Below, in pieces: positions 17,844 through 25,885 of a stretch of DNA of 64,000 bases. The stretch spans positions 1-64,000 of the forward strand of contig DATNFO010000081.1 in assembly GCA_035606355.1 (NCBI GenBank), written 5' to 3'. Made by a program: the position numbers and the translations under genes. The notes below the pieces were generated by a model that saw only the letters and a program-made list of their open reading frames with translations, had not been told where the DNA came from and did no database searches. This DNA comes from Sulfopaludibacter sp035606355. Lineage in GTDB: Bacteria; Acidobacteriota; Terriglobia; Bryobacterales; Bryobacteraceae. Numbering within the stretch: the stretch's first letter is position 1; the number at the start of each line of letters is the position of its first letter.

Positions 17844-18620
17844 CTAGCTCGAATAGACGGCGACTCGCGTTACGGTTTTGAAGCCCATGCGCTCGTAGAG
17901 GTGCATTCCCGCGGGGGTGGATTGGAGGATCGCGCCTTCTCCTCCGAACTGGCGCTGAGCGTCGGCGAGCGCGTATCGCATCACGGTTTCGCCGTACCCG
18001 CATCGCTGGCGGCCCGGCAGGGTCGCGACATTGTAGACGCCGATCGCCTCCGCTCCGTAAATGATCGCGGTGGTGGAAACCGGCTCGCCGTCCGCGTAAC
18101 CAACATATGCCCGGAAGTTCTGCCAGACAGAATTGTTGTCGAAGACCTCGTGGAACCAGGAGAGCGGTACGTGAAAACAGACGCTTCCGATGGCGCAGAA
18201 CGCATCGCGCGTAGAGGCGTCGCCGACGCGGCGGACCTCCATCGGCGGCAGGCGGCGGACCGGCCCGGCGATGCGGCCGGCGATCATTCCGGGGAGGTCG
18301 ACAGAGTGGCGGAGGCCGGAGCGTTCGAAGATGCGGCGCGAACGGCGGCGGAGTCTTGGATCCATAAAATCTTCACAGACCCAATACGCCCATTCGAAAC
18401 CGCGCGTGTTGAAATGCGTGGCGGGCAGCAGGATGCGCTGCGCCAGTTCCGCCTCCGAGTCCACACGGCCCGAAAGAAAAGCGGCATTGAACATCTGGAA
18501 GGTGACCCCGGCGGCGGCAATGCTGACACCGCGCAGTTCGCGATTCTCGCCGTTCGTGCGGCTGGCGGCGATCACCCGGAAGCTTTCGCGCAGATTTCCG
18601 GCTACCGTTTCGAAGTCCAC
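17844..18620 (-). CDS. GNAT-family N-acetyltransferase
   Basis: A 258-residue protein with a C-terminal GNAT domain (about 125-258). The acetyl-CoA binding strand-loop-helix is NVATLPGRQRCGYGETVMRYAL, matching the R/Q-x-x-G-x-G/A pattern in relaxed form, and GMHLYERMGFK is the typical end of the fold. The N-terminal 120 residues may be a second, degenerate GNAT lobe. No substrate can be named. A broken copy of its 3' end lies just downstream. It is followed on the hutH side by hairpin repeats and preceded by the TIGR03435 gene in the same orientation. Confidence 0.75.
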   Translation of the reverse strand: MDFETVAGNLRESFRVIAASRTNGENRELRGVSIAAAGVTFQMFNAAFLSGRVDSEAELAQRILLPATHFNTRGFEWAYWVCEDFMDPRLRRRSRRIFERSGLRHSVDLPGMIAGRIAGPVRRLPPMEVRRVGDASTRDAFCAIGSVCFHVPLSWFHEVFDNNSVWQNFRAYVGYADGEPVSTTAIIYGAEAIGVYNVATLPGRQRCGYGETVMRYALADAQRQFGGEGAILQSTPAGMHLYERMGFKTVTRVAVYSS

Positions 18621-18660
18621 TTTTCTTACTGTGCCACGGTTATGCGGGATTGGCCGCTAC

Positions 18661-20214
18661 CTACTGAACTTTCACCGCGGTGTCGATGACTGTTACGGCG
18701 ATCGGGTGCTTCTCTTCTTCGAGCTTCAGGCCGAGTTGTTTATCGAGCGCTTCGGCTAGTGTGAATTCTTCGACCGGCGATGACGCATCGGAAACGGCTT
18801 CACCCGTTCTTGGCGCGGCGCGCTGCAGGAAGTTCTTAGGCGTCCAGAAGACTTTAAAATCGTAGGCGCCTTTCAAGCCGGTGAGGTCCAGGATCGGAGC
18901 GTGCACATAAGCGGCTGAAACCGGGGGCAGCCGTTCGGCGAACTGGGCCATCGTGGTGTTCTGGCAGACGAAGTAGCGGCGATCCGTATTTTCGATCTTG
19001 CAGTCCGAGCGGGCCGAGCCGCCGGACGGCTGGAGCAACGGTTTCTTCCCTGCTTTGAGGACGGAAACGGGCAGGTCGCGATCCTCGGTATGGATCTTCA
19101 GCTTAAATTCCTGAAGGAGCACCGCCTGCAACATCTTTTGAATGGAATCCCACGGCACGCCGGGCGCAGTTTTGGCGATGACATCGAAGCGGTCTTTGTC
19201 TGCCCACGCGGGTCCGCCGAAGAGGTTCCGGTCTTCCACGGCAAACGCAATGCTCACCAAACCCTTCAGCGTGGCGCTCAGGATTTCGACGCGTCCGTTT
19301 TGAATGCTCACGGCGCCGATTGCGCCAAGAACGCCGGGAGACCCGCCGCGTCCGGGAGGCGTAAATGGCTTGGCGGGACGAACTTCAGACACTTCGAATT
19401 CAGTAGGAAACGCCGGCAGCTTGCTGACGACGCCTTCGGCGTTTGGCGTCGGGGTGGCACTCGCACTTTCGACGACGATGACCGGCAGCGGGCGCTTGCC
19501 CTCTTCGAGGTGCAGCCCGAGCTTATCGACGGCATCGAAGGCACTCACAGCGCGCGGCCCATCGGGATTGGCTTTGGCCTGCCGGTAAACGTTGATCCCC
19601 ATCCAATCGAGCTGAAAATCATAGGCGCCGGTGAGTCCCGTTTCATCGATAACGGGATGGTTGACGTAGTTGCGCGCGCCTTCAGCCAGGTATTCCGCCA
19701 GCCTTTGCATGGTGAAAGAGGTGCATTTGACGTGCTGATTCACGGCCGGATCGCCATCGGCGCGTGCCGTGCGGGGCGGCGCGCTCGGGTCGGCGGCGGC
19801 TTGCAGTTTAGGCGGCTTTTTCGCGACGGTGAGAATGTAGACCGGCAGATCGCGCTTTTCCTGGCGAAGCACGAGTTTGAAGCGGTCGGCGAGCAGGGCC
19901 TGCAACATGGAGCGAAGGCCTTCAAAATCCGTTGCGTTAGGTGCCTTCGCGATGATGTCGTAGCGGTTGGAGTTCAGCCACGGAGGGCCTCCGAGGACGC
20001 TGCCGTCCTCAACGTCGTACGCAAACGTGATGAGGTTGAGCAGAGTGGAACCGCGCAACTCCAGGCGGCCGCCGGGCATGAAGCCGCCGTCGGATTCGGT
20101 GGCGCCCGGCCGGCTGGGGTGGACATCGGCGAGTTCGAAGCCTTTCGGCTTGACCCCGGCAGTTTGGGCGAGCACAGCGCCGGCCGTAAGAAGAGCAGCG
20201 ACAAGGAGCTTCAT
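18661..20214 (-). CDS. TIGR03435-type secreted protein with two tandem domains
   Basis: A 517-residue protein with a signal peptide ending LAQTAG. It carries two copies of the same domain, each starting with an FE[LV] strand and a [DE]V-[HR]P segment (ELADVHPSRPG near 27 and EVSEVRPAKPF near 270). Each then shows L-LI-FAYDVED or LVSIAFAVEDR, GGP-W, the RYDIIAKAP or RFDVIAKTAP strand, and LQALLADRFKL or LQAVLLQEFKL. This is the TIGR03435 pattern, known from Solibacter and related Acidobacteriota; function is unknown. Single-domain members are about half this length, so this is a duplication within one gene. Confidence 0.8.
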   Translation of the reverse strand: MKLLVAALLTAGAVLAQTAGVKPKGFELADVHPSRPGATESDGGFMPGGRLELRGSTLLNLITFAYDVEDGSVLGGPPWLNSNRYDIIAKAPNATDFEGLRSMLQALLADRFKLVLRQEKRDLPVYILTVAKKPPKLQAAADPSAPPRTARADGDPAVNQHVKCTSFTMQRLAEYLAEGARNYVNHPVIDETGLTGAYDFQLDWMGINVYRQAKANPDGPRAVSAFDAVDKLGLHLEEGKRPLPVIVVESASATPTPNAEGVVSKLPAFPTEFEVSEVRPAKPFTPPGRGGSPGVLGAIGAVSIQNGRVEILSATLKGLVSIAFAVEDRNLFGGPAWADKDRFDVIAKTAPGVPWDSIQKMLQAVLLQEFKLKIHTEDRDLPVSVLKAGKKPLLQPSGGSARSDCKIENTDRRYFVCQNTTMAQFAERLPPVSAAYVHAPILDLTGLKGAYDFKVFWTPKNFLQRAAPRTGEAVSDASSPVEEFTLAEALDKQLGLKLEEEKHPIAVTVIDTAVKVQ

Positions 20215-20376
20215 GGTTTTGGCCTTGCGGTTCAGACGCGGGTTAGGAATTACAGGTTACGCAGCGACCTCAACGTTCACAATTGCTGCGATATGGTATC
20301 CTCAATAGGTTGCATTTATAACAACATAGCTTTCCCCGGTCCTGCCAGGCCGGGCCTACCTTCGAGAGGTTTTCAC

Positions 20377-21123
20377 ATGTCAGGCCATTCCAAGTGGGCC
20401 ACCATTAAGCACAAGAAGGCGGCTTTGGACGCCAAGCGCGGCAAGACGTTCACGCGCATCATCAAGGAAATTACGATCGCAGCCCGCAACGGCGGCGATC
20501 CGGACGCGAACCCCCGGCTTCGCACGGCCATTTTGGCTGCGAAAGCGGTGAGTATGCCGGCCGACAACATCAAAAAAGCGGTCATGCGCGGCACCGGCGA
20601 ATTGGAAGGCGGCCAGATCGATGAAGTGATGTTCGAAGGCTACGGTCCGGGCGGCGCGGCCGTGCTGGTCAATGTGGCTACGGACAATCGCAATCGCACG
20701 GTGAGCGACATTCGCCACGTGTTCTCGAAGAACGGCGGGAACATGGGCGAGCAGGGCAGCGTCGCGTGGATGTTCGAGCGCAAGAGCCAGATTTTCATCG
20801 AACGCGACAAAGCCACTGAAGATGGGCTCATGGGCATCGTTCTGGACGCCGGCGCCGATGACCTGCGCGACGACGGCGACCAGTGGGAAGTGCTCTCCGC
20901 GCCCGAGGCGCACGATGCGGTGTTGAAGGCGCTGGAATCCAGCAACATTCCGACCGTGGAAGCGGCAATCGCCATGGTTCCCAAGAATCTGGTGCGGCTG
21001 GAAGGCAAGAATGCCAACGCCATGATTCGCCTCAATGACGCGCTGGAAGAGCACGACGACGTGCAAAGCGTCTATTCCAACTTCGATATCGATGAGAAGG
21101 AGTTGGAGGCACTCGAAGGGTAA
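20377..21123 (+). CDS. YebC/PmpR-family regulator
   Basis: A 248-residue protein starting MSGHSKWATIKHKKAA, the invariant N-terminus of the YebC family. GYGPGGAAVLV and NRNRT are further signatures. Members act as DNA-binding transcription regulators (PmpR-type) or, as shown for some, relieve ribosome stalling at proline runs; which applies here cannot be read from sequence. ATG at 20377 is preceded by GAGAGG at good spacing; the longer open frame from 19090 runs antisense through the TIGR03435 gene and is rejected. ruvC starts 1 nt after its stop, the classic yebC-ruvC order. Confidence 0.93.
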   Translation: MSGHSKWATIKHKKAALDAKRGKTFTRIIKEITIAARNGGDPDANPRLRTAILAAKAVSMPADNIKKAVMRGTGELEGGQIDEVMFEGYGPGGAAVLVNVATDNRNRTVSDIRHVFSKNGGNMGEQGSVAWMFERKSQIFIERDKATEDGLMGIVLDAGADDLRDDGDQWEVLSAPEAHDAVLKALESSNIPTVEAAIAMVPKNLVRLEGKNANAMIRLNDALEEHDDVQSVYSNFDIDEKELEALEG

Positions 21124-21124
21124 C

Positions 21125-21613
21125 GTGCGCGTGCTGGGCATCGACTGCGGCTCTGAGCGGACGGGTTTCGGGATCATCGAGAGCGACGGCAGCGAGCATC
21201 GGATGCTGGCCGCCGGCGTGATTCGCACCAGTCCGAAGTGCCCGTTTGAGCAGCGGCTGCTGGTGATTGCCGGCGGGTTGCGCGAATTGATCCGCCAGCA
21301 TGCGCCGGAATCGGCGGCGGTGGAAGAAGTTTTCTTTTCCGTGAATGTGAAGTCGGCGTTGAAGCTCGCGCATGTGCGGGGAGTAGCGCTGCTTTCCGTG
21401 GCGGAGGCAGGAGTTCACCTGGCTGAATATTCGCCGCTCGAAATCAAAATGAGCGTGGTGGGGTATGGGCGCGCGGAAAAGCAACAGGTGCAGACGATGG
21501 TGCATTCGCTGTTGCATCTCACCGACCGGGTGGACTCCGAAGACGCTTGCGATGCACTCGCAGTCGCTATCTGCCACGCAACTCACGAATCCACAAGCCG
21601 GAGGCTGATGTAG
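21125..21613 (+). CDS. ruvC: Holliday junction resolvase RuvC
   Basis: Cuts four-way junctions at the end of homologous recombination, acting with RuvAB. The 162 residues carry the four acidic catalytic residues in order: D7 in GIDCGS, E67 or E68 in AVEEVF, D140 and D143 in DSEDACDALA. GTG at 21125 is the only start placing D7 at the standard position. It is translated straight after yebC, and the next gene starts 3 nt after its stop. ruvA and ruvB are not in the window. Confidence 0.94.
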   Translation: MRVLGIDCGSERTGFGIIESDGSEHRMLAAGVIRTSPKCPFEQRLLVIAGGLRELIRQHAPESAAVEEVFFSVNVKSALKLAHVRGVALLSVAEAGVHLAEYSPLEIKMSVVGYGRAEKQQVQTMVHSLLHLTDRVDSEDACDALAVAICHATHESTSRRLM

Positions 21614-21615
21614 CC

Positions 21616-22242
21616 ATGAAGTGGCTGGCGCTTTTCCTGCTGGCGGGGAGTCTGTTCGCCGGCGATAATGACAAGCTGTTTTACTCGCGGGAGTTTCCGG
21701 GCAGCACGCCGGCGTATCTACAGGTGACGGTCACCAGGGCCGGAGCGGTGGAGTATCGCGAGGCGGTGGACGATGAGCTGCCGGTAAAATTTAAGCTGCC
21801 CGCGGCCGATACCGAGGAAGTGTTCGGGCTCGCCGAGAAGCTCGACCGGTTTCAGCATCCTCTGGAAGCGCCGGTGAAAGTAGCGTTCATGGGAACCAAG
21901 ACCTTCCGCATGGAAGAGGGCGACAAGAAGACCGAGGTTAAGTACAACTACTCCACGGATCTGAACGCGCAGGCGCTGCAGGATTGGTTCGAGAAAATGG
22001 CCGAATCGGCCGAACACCGCATCGATGTGGAGCGCGCCGCGAAATACGATCATCTGGGCGTCGTGAAAGCGCTGCTCCTGCTCGAAGGCGCGATGGATCG
22101 TGGCCGCATCGTGGCTCCGCAGCAGTTTCTGCCCATGCTGGACCGCATCGTCGATAACGAGAACTACATGCACACGGCACGCGCGCGGGCAGCGGAGATC
22201 GCCGAGAGCATCAGGAAGAGCGGCGACGCCAATCCGAAATAG
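21616..22242 (+). CDS. Secreted hypothetical protein downstream of ruvC
   Basis: A 208-residue protein with a signal peptide (MKWLALFLLAGSLFAGDN). The mature part is rich in Glu and Lys and begins KLFYSREFPGSTPAYLQVTV, suggesting a beta-sandwich start, followed by helices; no catalytic motif is visible. ATG at 21616 follows the ruvC stop by two bases, so it is likely read from the same transcript although an exported protein is an odd partner for ruvC. I do not recognise the family. Confidence 0.7.
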   Translation: MKWLALFLLAGSLFAGDNDKLFYSREFPGSTPAYLQVTVTRAGAVEYREAVDDELPVKFKLPAADTEEVFGLAEKLDRFQHPLEAPVKVAFMGTKTFRMEEGDKKTEVKYNYSTDLNAQALQDWFEKMAESAEHRIDVERAAKYDHLGVVKALLLLEGAMDRGRIVAPQQFLPMLDRIVDNENYMHTARARAAEIAESIRKSGDANPK

Positions 22243-22265
22243 GCCCGCAGGCCTGCCCTTCCGTT

Positions 22266-23195
22266 TTAGTGTTTCACTACCCGAATCGAGCCGTTGGATG
22301 TGCCGAGGTCCAGAAGCGGGCCTCCCGGGCCGATTTGAGCGTCCACGTGGCGTTTCGTGATCTCTCCGGATTCATTGGTCATGTCGAAATCCGTGGTAAT
22401 CGAGGAATTCGAGGTTCGCGCCACCAGGTGTGCGCCGTTGGCAGCGGGCATGCGCACGGTGATGCTGCTGTTGCTGGTGTTCACCCGCGCGTCGGCCCGG
22501 TAGTGCGCGGGTAGTGTGAGGTCCACCGAACCGTTGCTGGTTTCGACGCGCACCGCTCCGGTGGGGTCCGCGACGCTGGCGGTGACGGAACTGTTCGACG
22601 TCACGGCGTCGAACGAGCCATCGAAATCCTTCGCGATGACGTGTCCGTTCGAGGTGTGGACATGGACGTCGCCCTCGATTCCGGTCGCCTCTACGGCGGA
22701 ATTCGAAGTCTGCGCGTCCAGACTGCCGCGCAAATGGTCCACGCGAATGGAGCCATTGGAGCTGCGAATACGAACCGGACCGGCGCCATCGGTGGTGCGT
22801 ACACTGGCGTTACTGGTTGTGATGCGATCGAGAACGGCGGCGCGCGGAATCTTGATCACGAGCTTTGCGCCCTGATTGTTGCGGCGGTCGCTGGGCCGCG
22901 GGACGCGGATCTCGGCGCGATCCGGCGAGTGATCGATGTTGACGCGCAAATCATCGGCCGCCTGCTGCGTAGGACCATACTTGGTGCCGCTGATATCGAT
23001 GGTGTTCTGGTCCCACCCGGTGACTTCGACGGACCCGTTGAACGTTTCGACCGTTACACGTCCGTTGGCGTTGAGGGGGTAGGAGTAGTGGAAGTCCTGG
23101 CTGTAGCGCATGCCCGCGCCGAAATCATCAATGATGCAGGCGGGCATCAAAAGGCAGGCGGCAGCAACGGCCGGGACTACAAGCTTCGCGCGCAT
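22266..23195 (-). CDS. DUF4097-type beta-repeat lipoprotein
   Basis: A 309-residue probable lipoprotein: the signal peptide ends LLMPAC with C20 as the lipid-attachment cysteine. The body (about 40-309) is a series of short beta strands ending in repeated TSN-S or SSNGS turns (for example RTSNSSIT, ETSNGSVDL, GTSNGSIRV), spaced by roughly 20 residues, as in the right-handed beta solenoid of DUF4097 proteins. These are widespread envelope proteins of unknown role. It is divergent from the Yip1-like gene across a 59-bp gap. Confidence 0.8.
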   Translation of the reverse strand: MRAKLVVPAVAAACLLMPACIIDDFGAGMRYSQDFHYSYPLNANGRVTVETFNGSVEVTGWDQNTIDISGTKYGPTQQAADDLRVNIDHSPDRAEIRVPRPSDRRNNQGAKLVIKIPRAAVLDRITTSNASVRTTDGAGPVRIRSSNGSIRVDHLRGSLDAQTSNSAVEATGIEGDVHVHTSNGHVIAKDFDGSFDAVTSNSSVTASVADPTGAVRVETSNGSVDLTLPAHYRADARVNTSNSSITVRMPAANGAHLVARTSNSSITTDFDMTNESGEITKRHVDAQIGPGGPLLDLGTSNGSIRVVKH

Positions 23196-23254
23196 ATTGA
23201 TTCGATACGAGCCGCCACGTCAATTTGTTCCCGCAGTAGAGTACAATCGCACGC

Positions 23255-24007
23255 ATGACCCCCGAAGATACGACGGCTCTTTCCCCGGAGCCGCAGAAGA
23301 TGAGTGAGATTTCCCGCCTTGCGGGCGTGATCTTCGAACCTGGGAAGACGTTTGAAGACGTGGCGCAGAGGCCTACGTGGCTTGTGCCGCTGCTGCTGAT
23401 TATGGTGGTGAACTGCATCTATATCGGCCTGTTTTCGCAGCACGTGGGATGGGAACGATTCATGCGGCAGCAGATCGAAACCAGCTCGCGCGGCCAGCAA
23501 ATGGATCCCGCGGTGCGGGAGCAGGCGATCCAGACGCAGACGAAGCTCGCTCCGGTCTTCGGCTATGTCGGTGCGATCGTCGGCACTCCGCTGATTTTCC
23601 TGATCTGCGCGGGTGTGCTGATGGCGATTGTCGCCGGAATCATGAGCGCTCCCGTGAGATTTAAACAGGTGTTCGCGGTGATGTGCTATGCGGCAATGGC
23701 ATCCGTGATTGCGGCGGTGCTGGCAATCATCGTCATGTTCCTGAAGAATCCCGCCGATTTCGATTTGCAGAACCCGACGATGTTCAACGTGGGCGCGTTT
23801 ATGGACCCGGAACACTCGTCAAAGTTTCTGTATTCGCTGGCGGGCGCGATCGACGTGTTCGCAATCTGGTCGATTCTGCTGATCGCGACGGGGCTGCGCG
23901 CGGCAGCGGGCAAGCGGCGGCTTTCCTTCGGCGGTGCGCTGTTCAGCGTCGTGCTGCCGTGGGCGGTGTTCGTGCTCGGCCGCGCGGCCTTCAAGAGCAT
24001 GTTCTAG
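23255..24007 (+). CDS. Yip1-like integral membrane protein
   Basis: A 250-residue membrane protein. A cytosolic start containing LAGVIFEPGKTFEDVAQRP is the conserved entry motif of bacterial YIP1-domain proteins; about five helices follow (near 48-65, 105-135, 145-168, 195-215 and 228-247). The role of bacterial members is unknown. Its TAG stop overlaps that of the convergent methyltransferase gene in the four bases CTAG at 24004-24007. Confidence 0.78.
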   Translation: MTPEDTTALSPEPQKMSEISRLAGVIFEPGKTFEDVAQRPTWLVPLLLIMVVNCIYIGLFSQHVGWERFMRQQIETSSRGQQMDPAVREQAIQTQTKLAPVFGYVGAIVGTPLIFLICAGVLMAIVAGIMSAPVRFKQVFAVMCYAAMASVIAAVLAIIVMFLKNPADFDLQNPTMFNVGAFMDPEHSSKFLYSLAGAIDVFAIWSILLIATGLRAAAGKRRLSFGGALFSVVLPWAVFVLGRAAFKSMF

Positions 24008-24540
24008 GCGCGGCGCGCCAGCAGGCGGGCGGAGCGCCGTGTGCGTCCCGGTTCGAGCGCTTCGGAGTAGTACAGGATCTTCCAATCTTCGAACAGCTTG
24101 CGGAGCTCGCCGCTTGCTACGGAGAAGCAGCGGTGGCGCCCTTCCTCATACAGGTGGATCGCACCGGCGAAGATGCCGCCGACGCGCACGCCGGCGCGGA
24201 TCGCGGGAAAAAGGTCGCGCTGGAGGTAGAAGAAGTCGACGATGAGGTCGTAGGCCTCGGGTTCGATGGTGAACTCGCCGCGCTCGAGATCGGCGACGCG
24301 CGCATCGATGGACAGGCCGGCGGCGCGGTCGCGCAAAATCCGAATGGCAGGCTCGGAGCGGTCAACGGCAGTGACTTGCCAGCCCAGCGAGGCGAGGTAG
24401 AGGGAGTTGCGTCCGTGGCCGCAGGCAAGGTCGAGGGCGCGGCCGGGTGCGACGGTTTCGACTACTTGTCCAAGGAGCGGTCCGGGCGTGAAATCAAGAT
24501 CGGCGGGGTTGAGATAGTGCTCGTCCCAATTGCGGGGCAC
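24004..24540 (-). CDS. Class I SAM-dependent methyltransferase
   Basis: About 178 residues from a GTG at 24540. ALDLACGHGRNSLYLA is motif I (SAM-binding glycine loop), AVDRSEPAI holds the acidic residue for the ribose, and ADLERGEF is the adenine-contact strand; the later YDLIVDFFYLQRDLF fits the TehB-like subgroup. Substrate unknown. The open frame extends further upstream to 24609, but the added residues are inside the neighbouring gene and look unlike methyltransferase. Even with this start, the gene overlaps the end of the upstream protease gene by 79 bp on the same strand. Confidence 0.8.
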   Translation of the reverse strand: MPRNWDEHYLNPADLDFTPGPLLGQVVETVAPGRALDLACGHGRNSLYLASLGWQVTAVDRSEPAIRILRDRAAGLSIDARVADLERGEFTIEPEAYDLIVDFFYLQRDLFPAIRAGVRVGGIFAGAIHLYEEGRHRCFSVASGELRKLFEDWKILYYSEALEPGRTRRSARLLARRA

Positions 24541-25349
24541 GGTTGCAGAGCTCCTGTCGAAATGGTGCAATCGGGCGTGGCGGGCGGCTTGGCCAGCGCG
24601 GCGAGCCATTCCTGCTCGAGCGTGGCGAGCGGCTTACCGTAGACTTCCGGGATGCCCTGACTGCCTTGCTGCCAAACCTGCGCGATGCGCCCGATGCCGT
24701 AGGTCCGCTCCAAATATTTCACGAAGCCGCCGAGCTCGGTGTAGGTGATGTCGGGCGAGTACATGGACGATTCCCACTTTGAGTTGACGATCTGCTCGAG
24801 CGGGAGCATACGGCGAGCGCGCAGAAAGGCGCGGCAATCGTCGTCGAGAATGGGCGATTCGGTGGCGTACACGGCGAAGCCTTCTTCTATCCACGGTTCG
24901 GCGTTGCCCCAGAGATTGGAGACGATTTCGTGCGTGATTTCGTGAGCCAGGGTGCGCGGTCCGTTGATGACGTAGAACGTGGCGTGCTGGCTGGGCCGTG
25001 CGCGGCCGTCCACCTTCGCGCCGATCAGCTTTTTCATCTGCGAGCGCGAGTTGACGAAAAATGCGTAGATGAGCGGATCGTACTTCGGCGCGCCGATGAG
25101 TTCGAGCACGGCGGCCCGGTTATCTTCGGCGATGATCTTGAGGTCGCGGATGGAATTGGCGGCGAGGGACTTGCCTTCAAAGCAGAACTGGAAATGGTCG
25201 GAGCGTTCGCAACTCCAGGAGAACTTGGAATGGTCCAGATACTGGCGGATGGCCGGGGTGACGTCTAGAGGTGCGCCATCGACTACGGTGGCCGGAGCAA
25301 GCGCCGAACTCAACGCTACACAAAACGACACTCGGGCCAGGAGGTCCAT
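24462..25349 (-). CDS. Secreted HExxH metallopeptidase-like protein
   Basis: A 295-residue protein with a weak signal peptide (residues 1-26). HEITH near 145 supplies the zinc histidines and catalytic glutamate, and WIEEGFAVYATE about 20 residues later offers the third ligand, the arrangement of gluzincins in the peptidase MA superfamily. The last roughly 35 residues are Ser/Thr/Pro-rich and overlap the start of the methyltransferase gene, so the natural stop may have been lost and the C-terminus extended. Substrate unknown. Confidence 0.75.
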   Translation of the reverse strand: MDLLARVSFCVALSSALAPATVVDGAPLDVTPAIRQYLDHSKFSWSCERSDHFQFCFEGKSLAANSIRDLKIIAEDNRAAVLELIGAPKYDPLIYAFFVNSRSQMKKLIGAKVDGRARPSQHATFYVINGPRTLAHEITHEIVSNLWGNAEPWIEEGFAVYATESPILDDDCRAFLRARRMLPLEQIVNSKWESSMYSPDITYTELGGFVKYLERTYGIGRIAQVWQQGSQGIPEVYGKPLATLEQEWLAALAKPPATPDCTISTGALQPCPAIGTSTISTPPILISRPDRSLDK

Positions 25350-25420
25350 AACGGCGGCGACGCTGCGACGTTTTCATTGTAACCCTGTTGTCCAGCTACA
25401 AGCGTGGGAATATTGGACTT

Positions 25421-25855
25421 ATGCGGATTGTTGTGCTCGTTGGGCTGCCCGGGTCGGGAAAATCCACGTTTTTGGAGCGATTGGGGGCCGTAGGACTCTC
25501 GTCGGATTCCATCCGCCTGTTGCTGGCCGATGACGCAACCATTCAGACGATCCACGACCGCGTTTTCCAGGCGTTGCGCTATTTATTGCGGCAGCGGCTG
25601 GCGCTCGGCAGGCCGGTGACGTACATCGACGCCACGAACCTCCGGCCCGAGGAACGGCGGCCCTACATAGGGATCGGTCGCAGCTACGGGTGCCGGGTGG
25701 ATGCCGTGTTCTTCGATGTGCCGCTGGCCGTTTGCCGCGAGCGGAATGCGTTGCGGTCGCGTGTGGTGCCGGACGAGGCGATGCTGGCGATGGCCGAGCG
25801 GCTGGTGCCGCCGACCATGGAGGAAGGGTTCGATGGCGTCGAGGTGGTGCGGTAA
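25421..25855 (+). CDS. P-loop kinase, polynucleotide-kinase-like
   Basis: A 144-residue P-loop protein: GLPGSGKST is the Walker A motif at residues 8-16, DSIR follows the first helix, and YIDATNLRPEERRPY plus the R-rich ERNALRSR lid match AAA-type nucleotide/polynucleotide kinases (PNKP-like, zeta-toxin clan). It lacks an attached phosphatase or ligase domain. ATG at 25421 is chosen because the first beta strand starts at residue 2. No antitoxin candidate flanks it, so a toxin role is not supported. Confidence 0.72.
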   Translation: MRIVVLVGLPGSGKSTFLERLGAVGLSSDSIRLLLADDATIQTIHDRVFQALRYLLRQRLALGRPVTYIDATNLRPEERRPYIGIGRSYGCRVDAVFFDVPLAVCRERNALRSRVVPDEAMLAMAERLVPPTMEEGFDGVEVVR

Positions 25856-25885
25856 TCTGTTTTGCGACCGGCGCGGCGCCGGCCG

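Noticed and set aside
17053..18003. A 316-codon minus-strand frame from hutH to the GNAT gene
   Set aside because: It links antisense hutH, the duplicated fragments and part of the GNAT gene; it exists only because of the duplication and is useful merely as evidence for it.
19090..20376. Long open frame running into yebC from 19090
   Set aside because: It is antisense to the TIGR03435 gene, has no domain signal, and yebC has a firm start at 20377 with its invariant N-terminus.
25421..25855. Zeta-toxin-type toxin-antitoxin system
   Set aside because: The kinase has a toxin-like P-loop, but no small antitoxin gene lies beside it and the motif pattern fits general polynucleotide kinases equally well.
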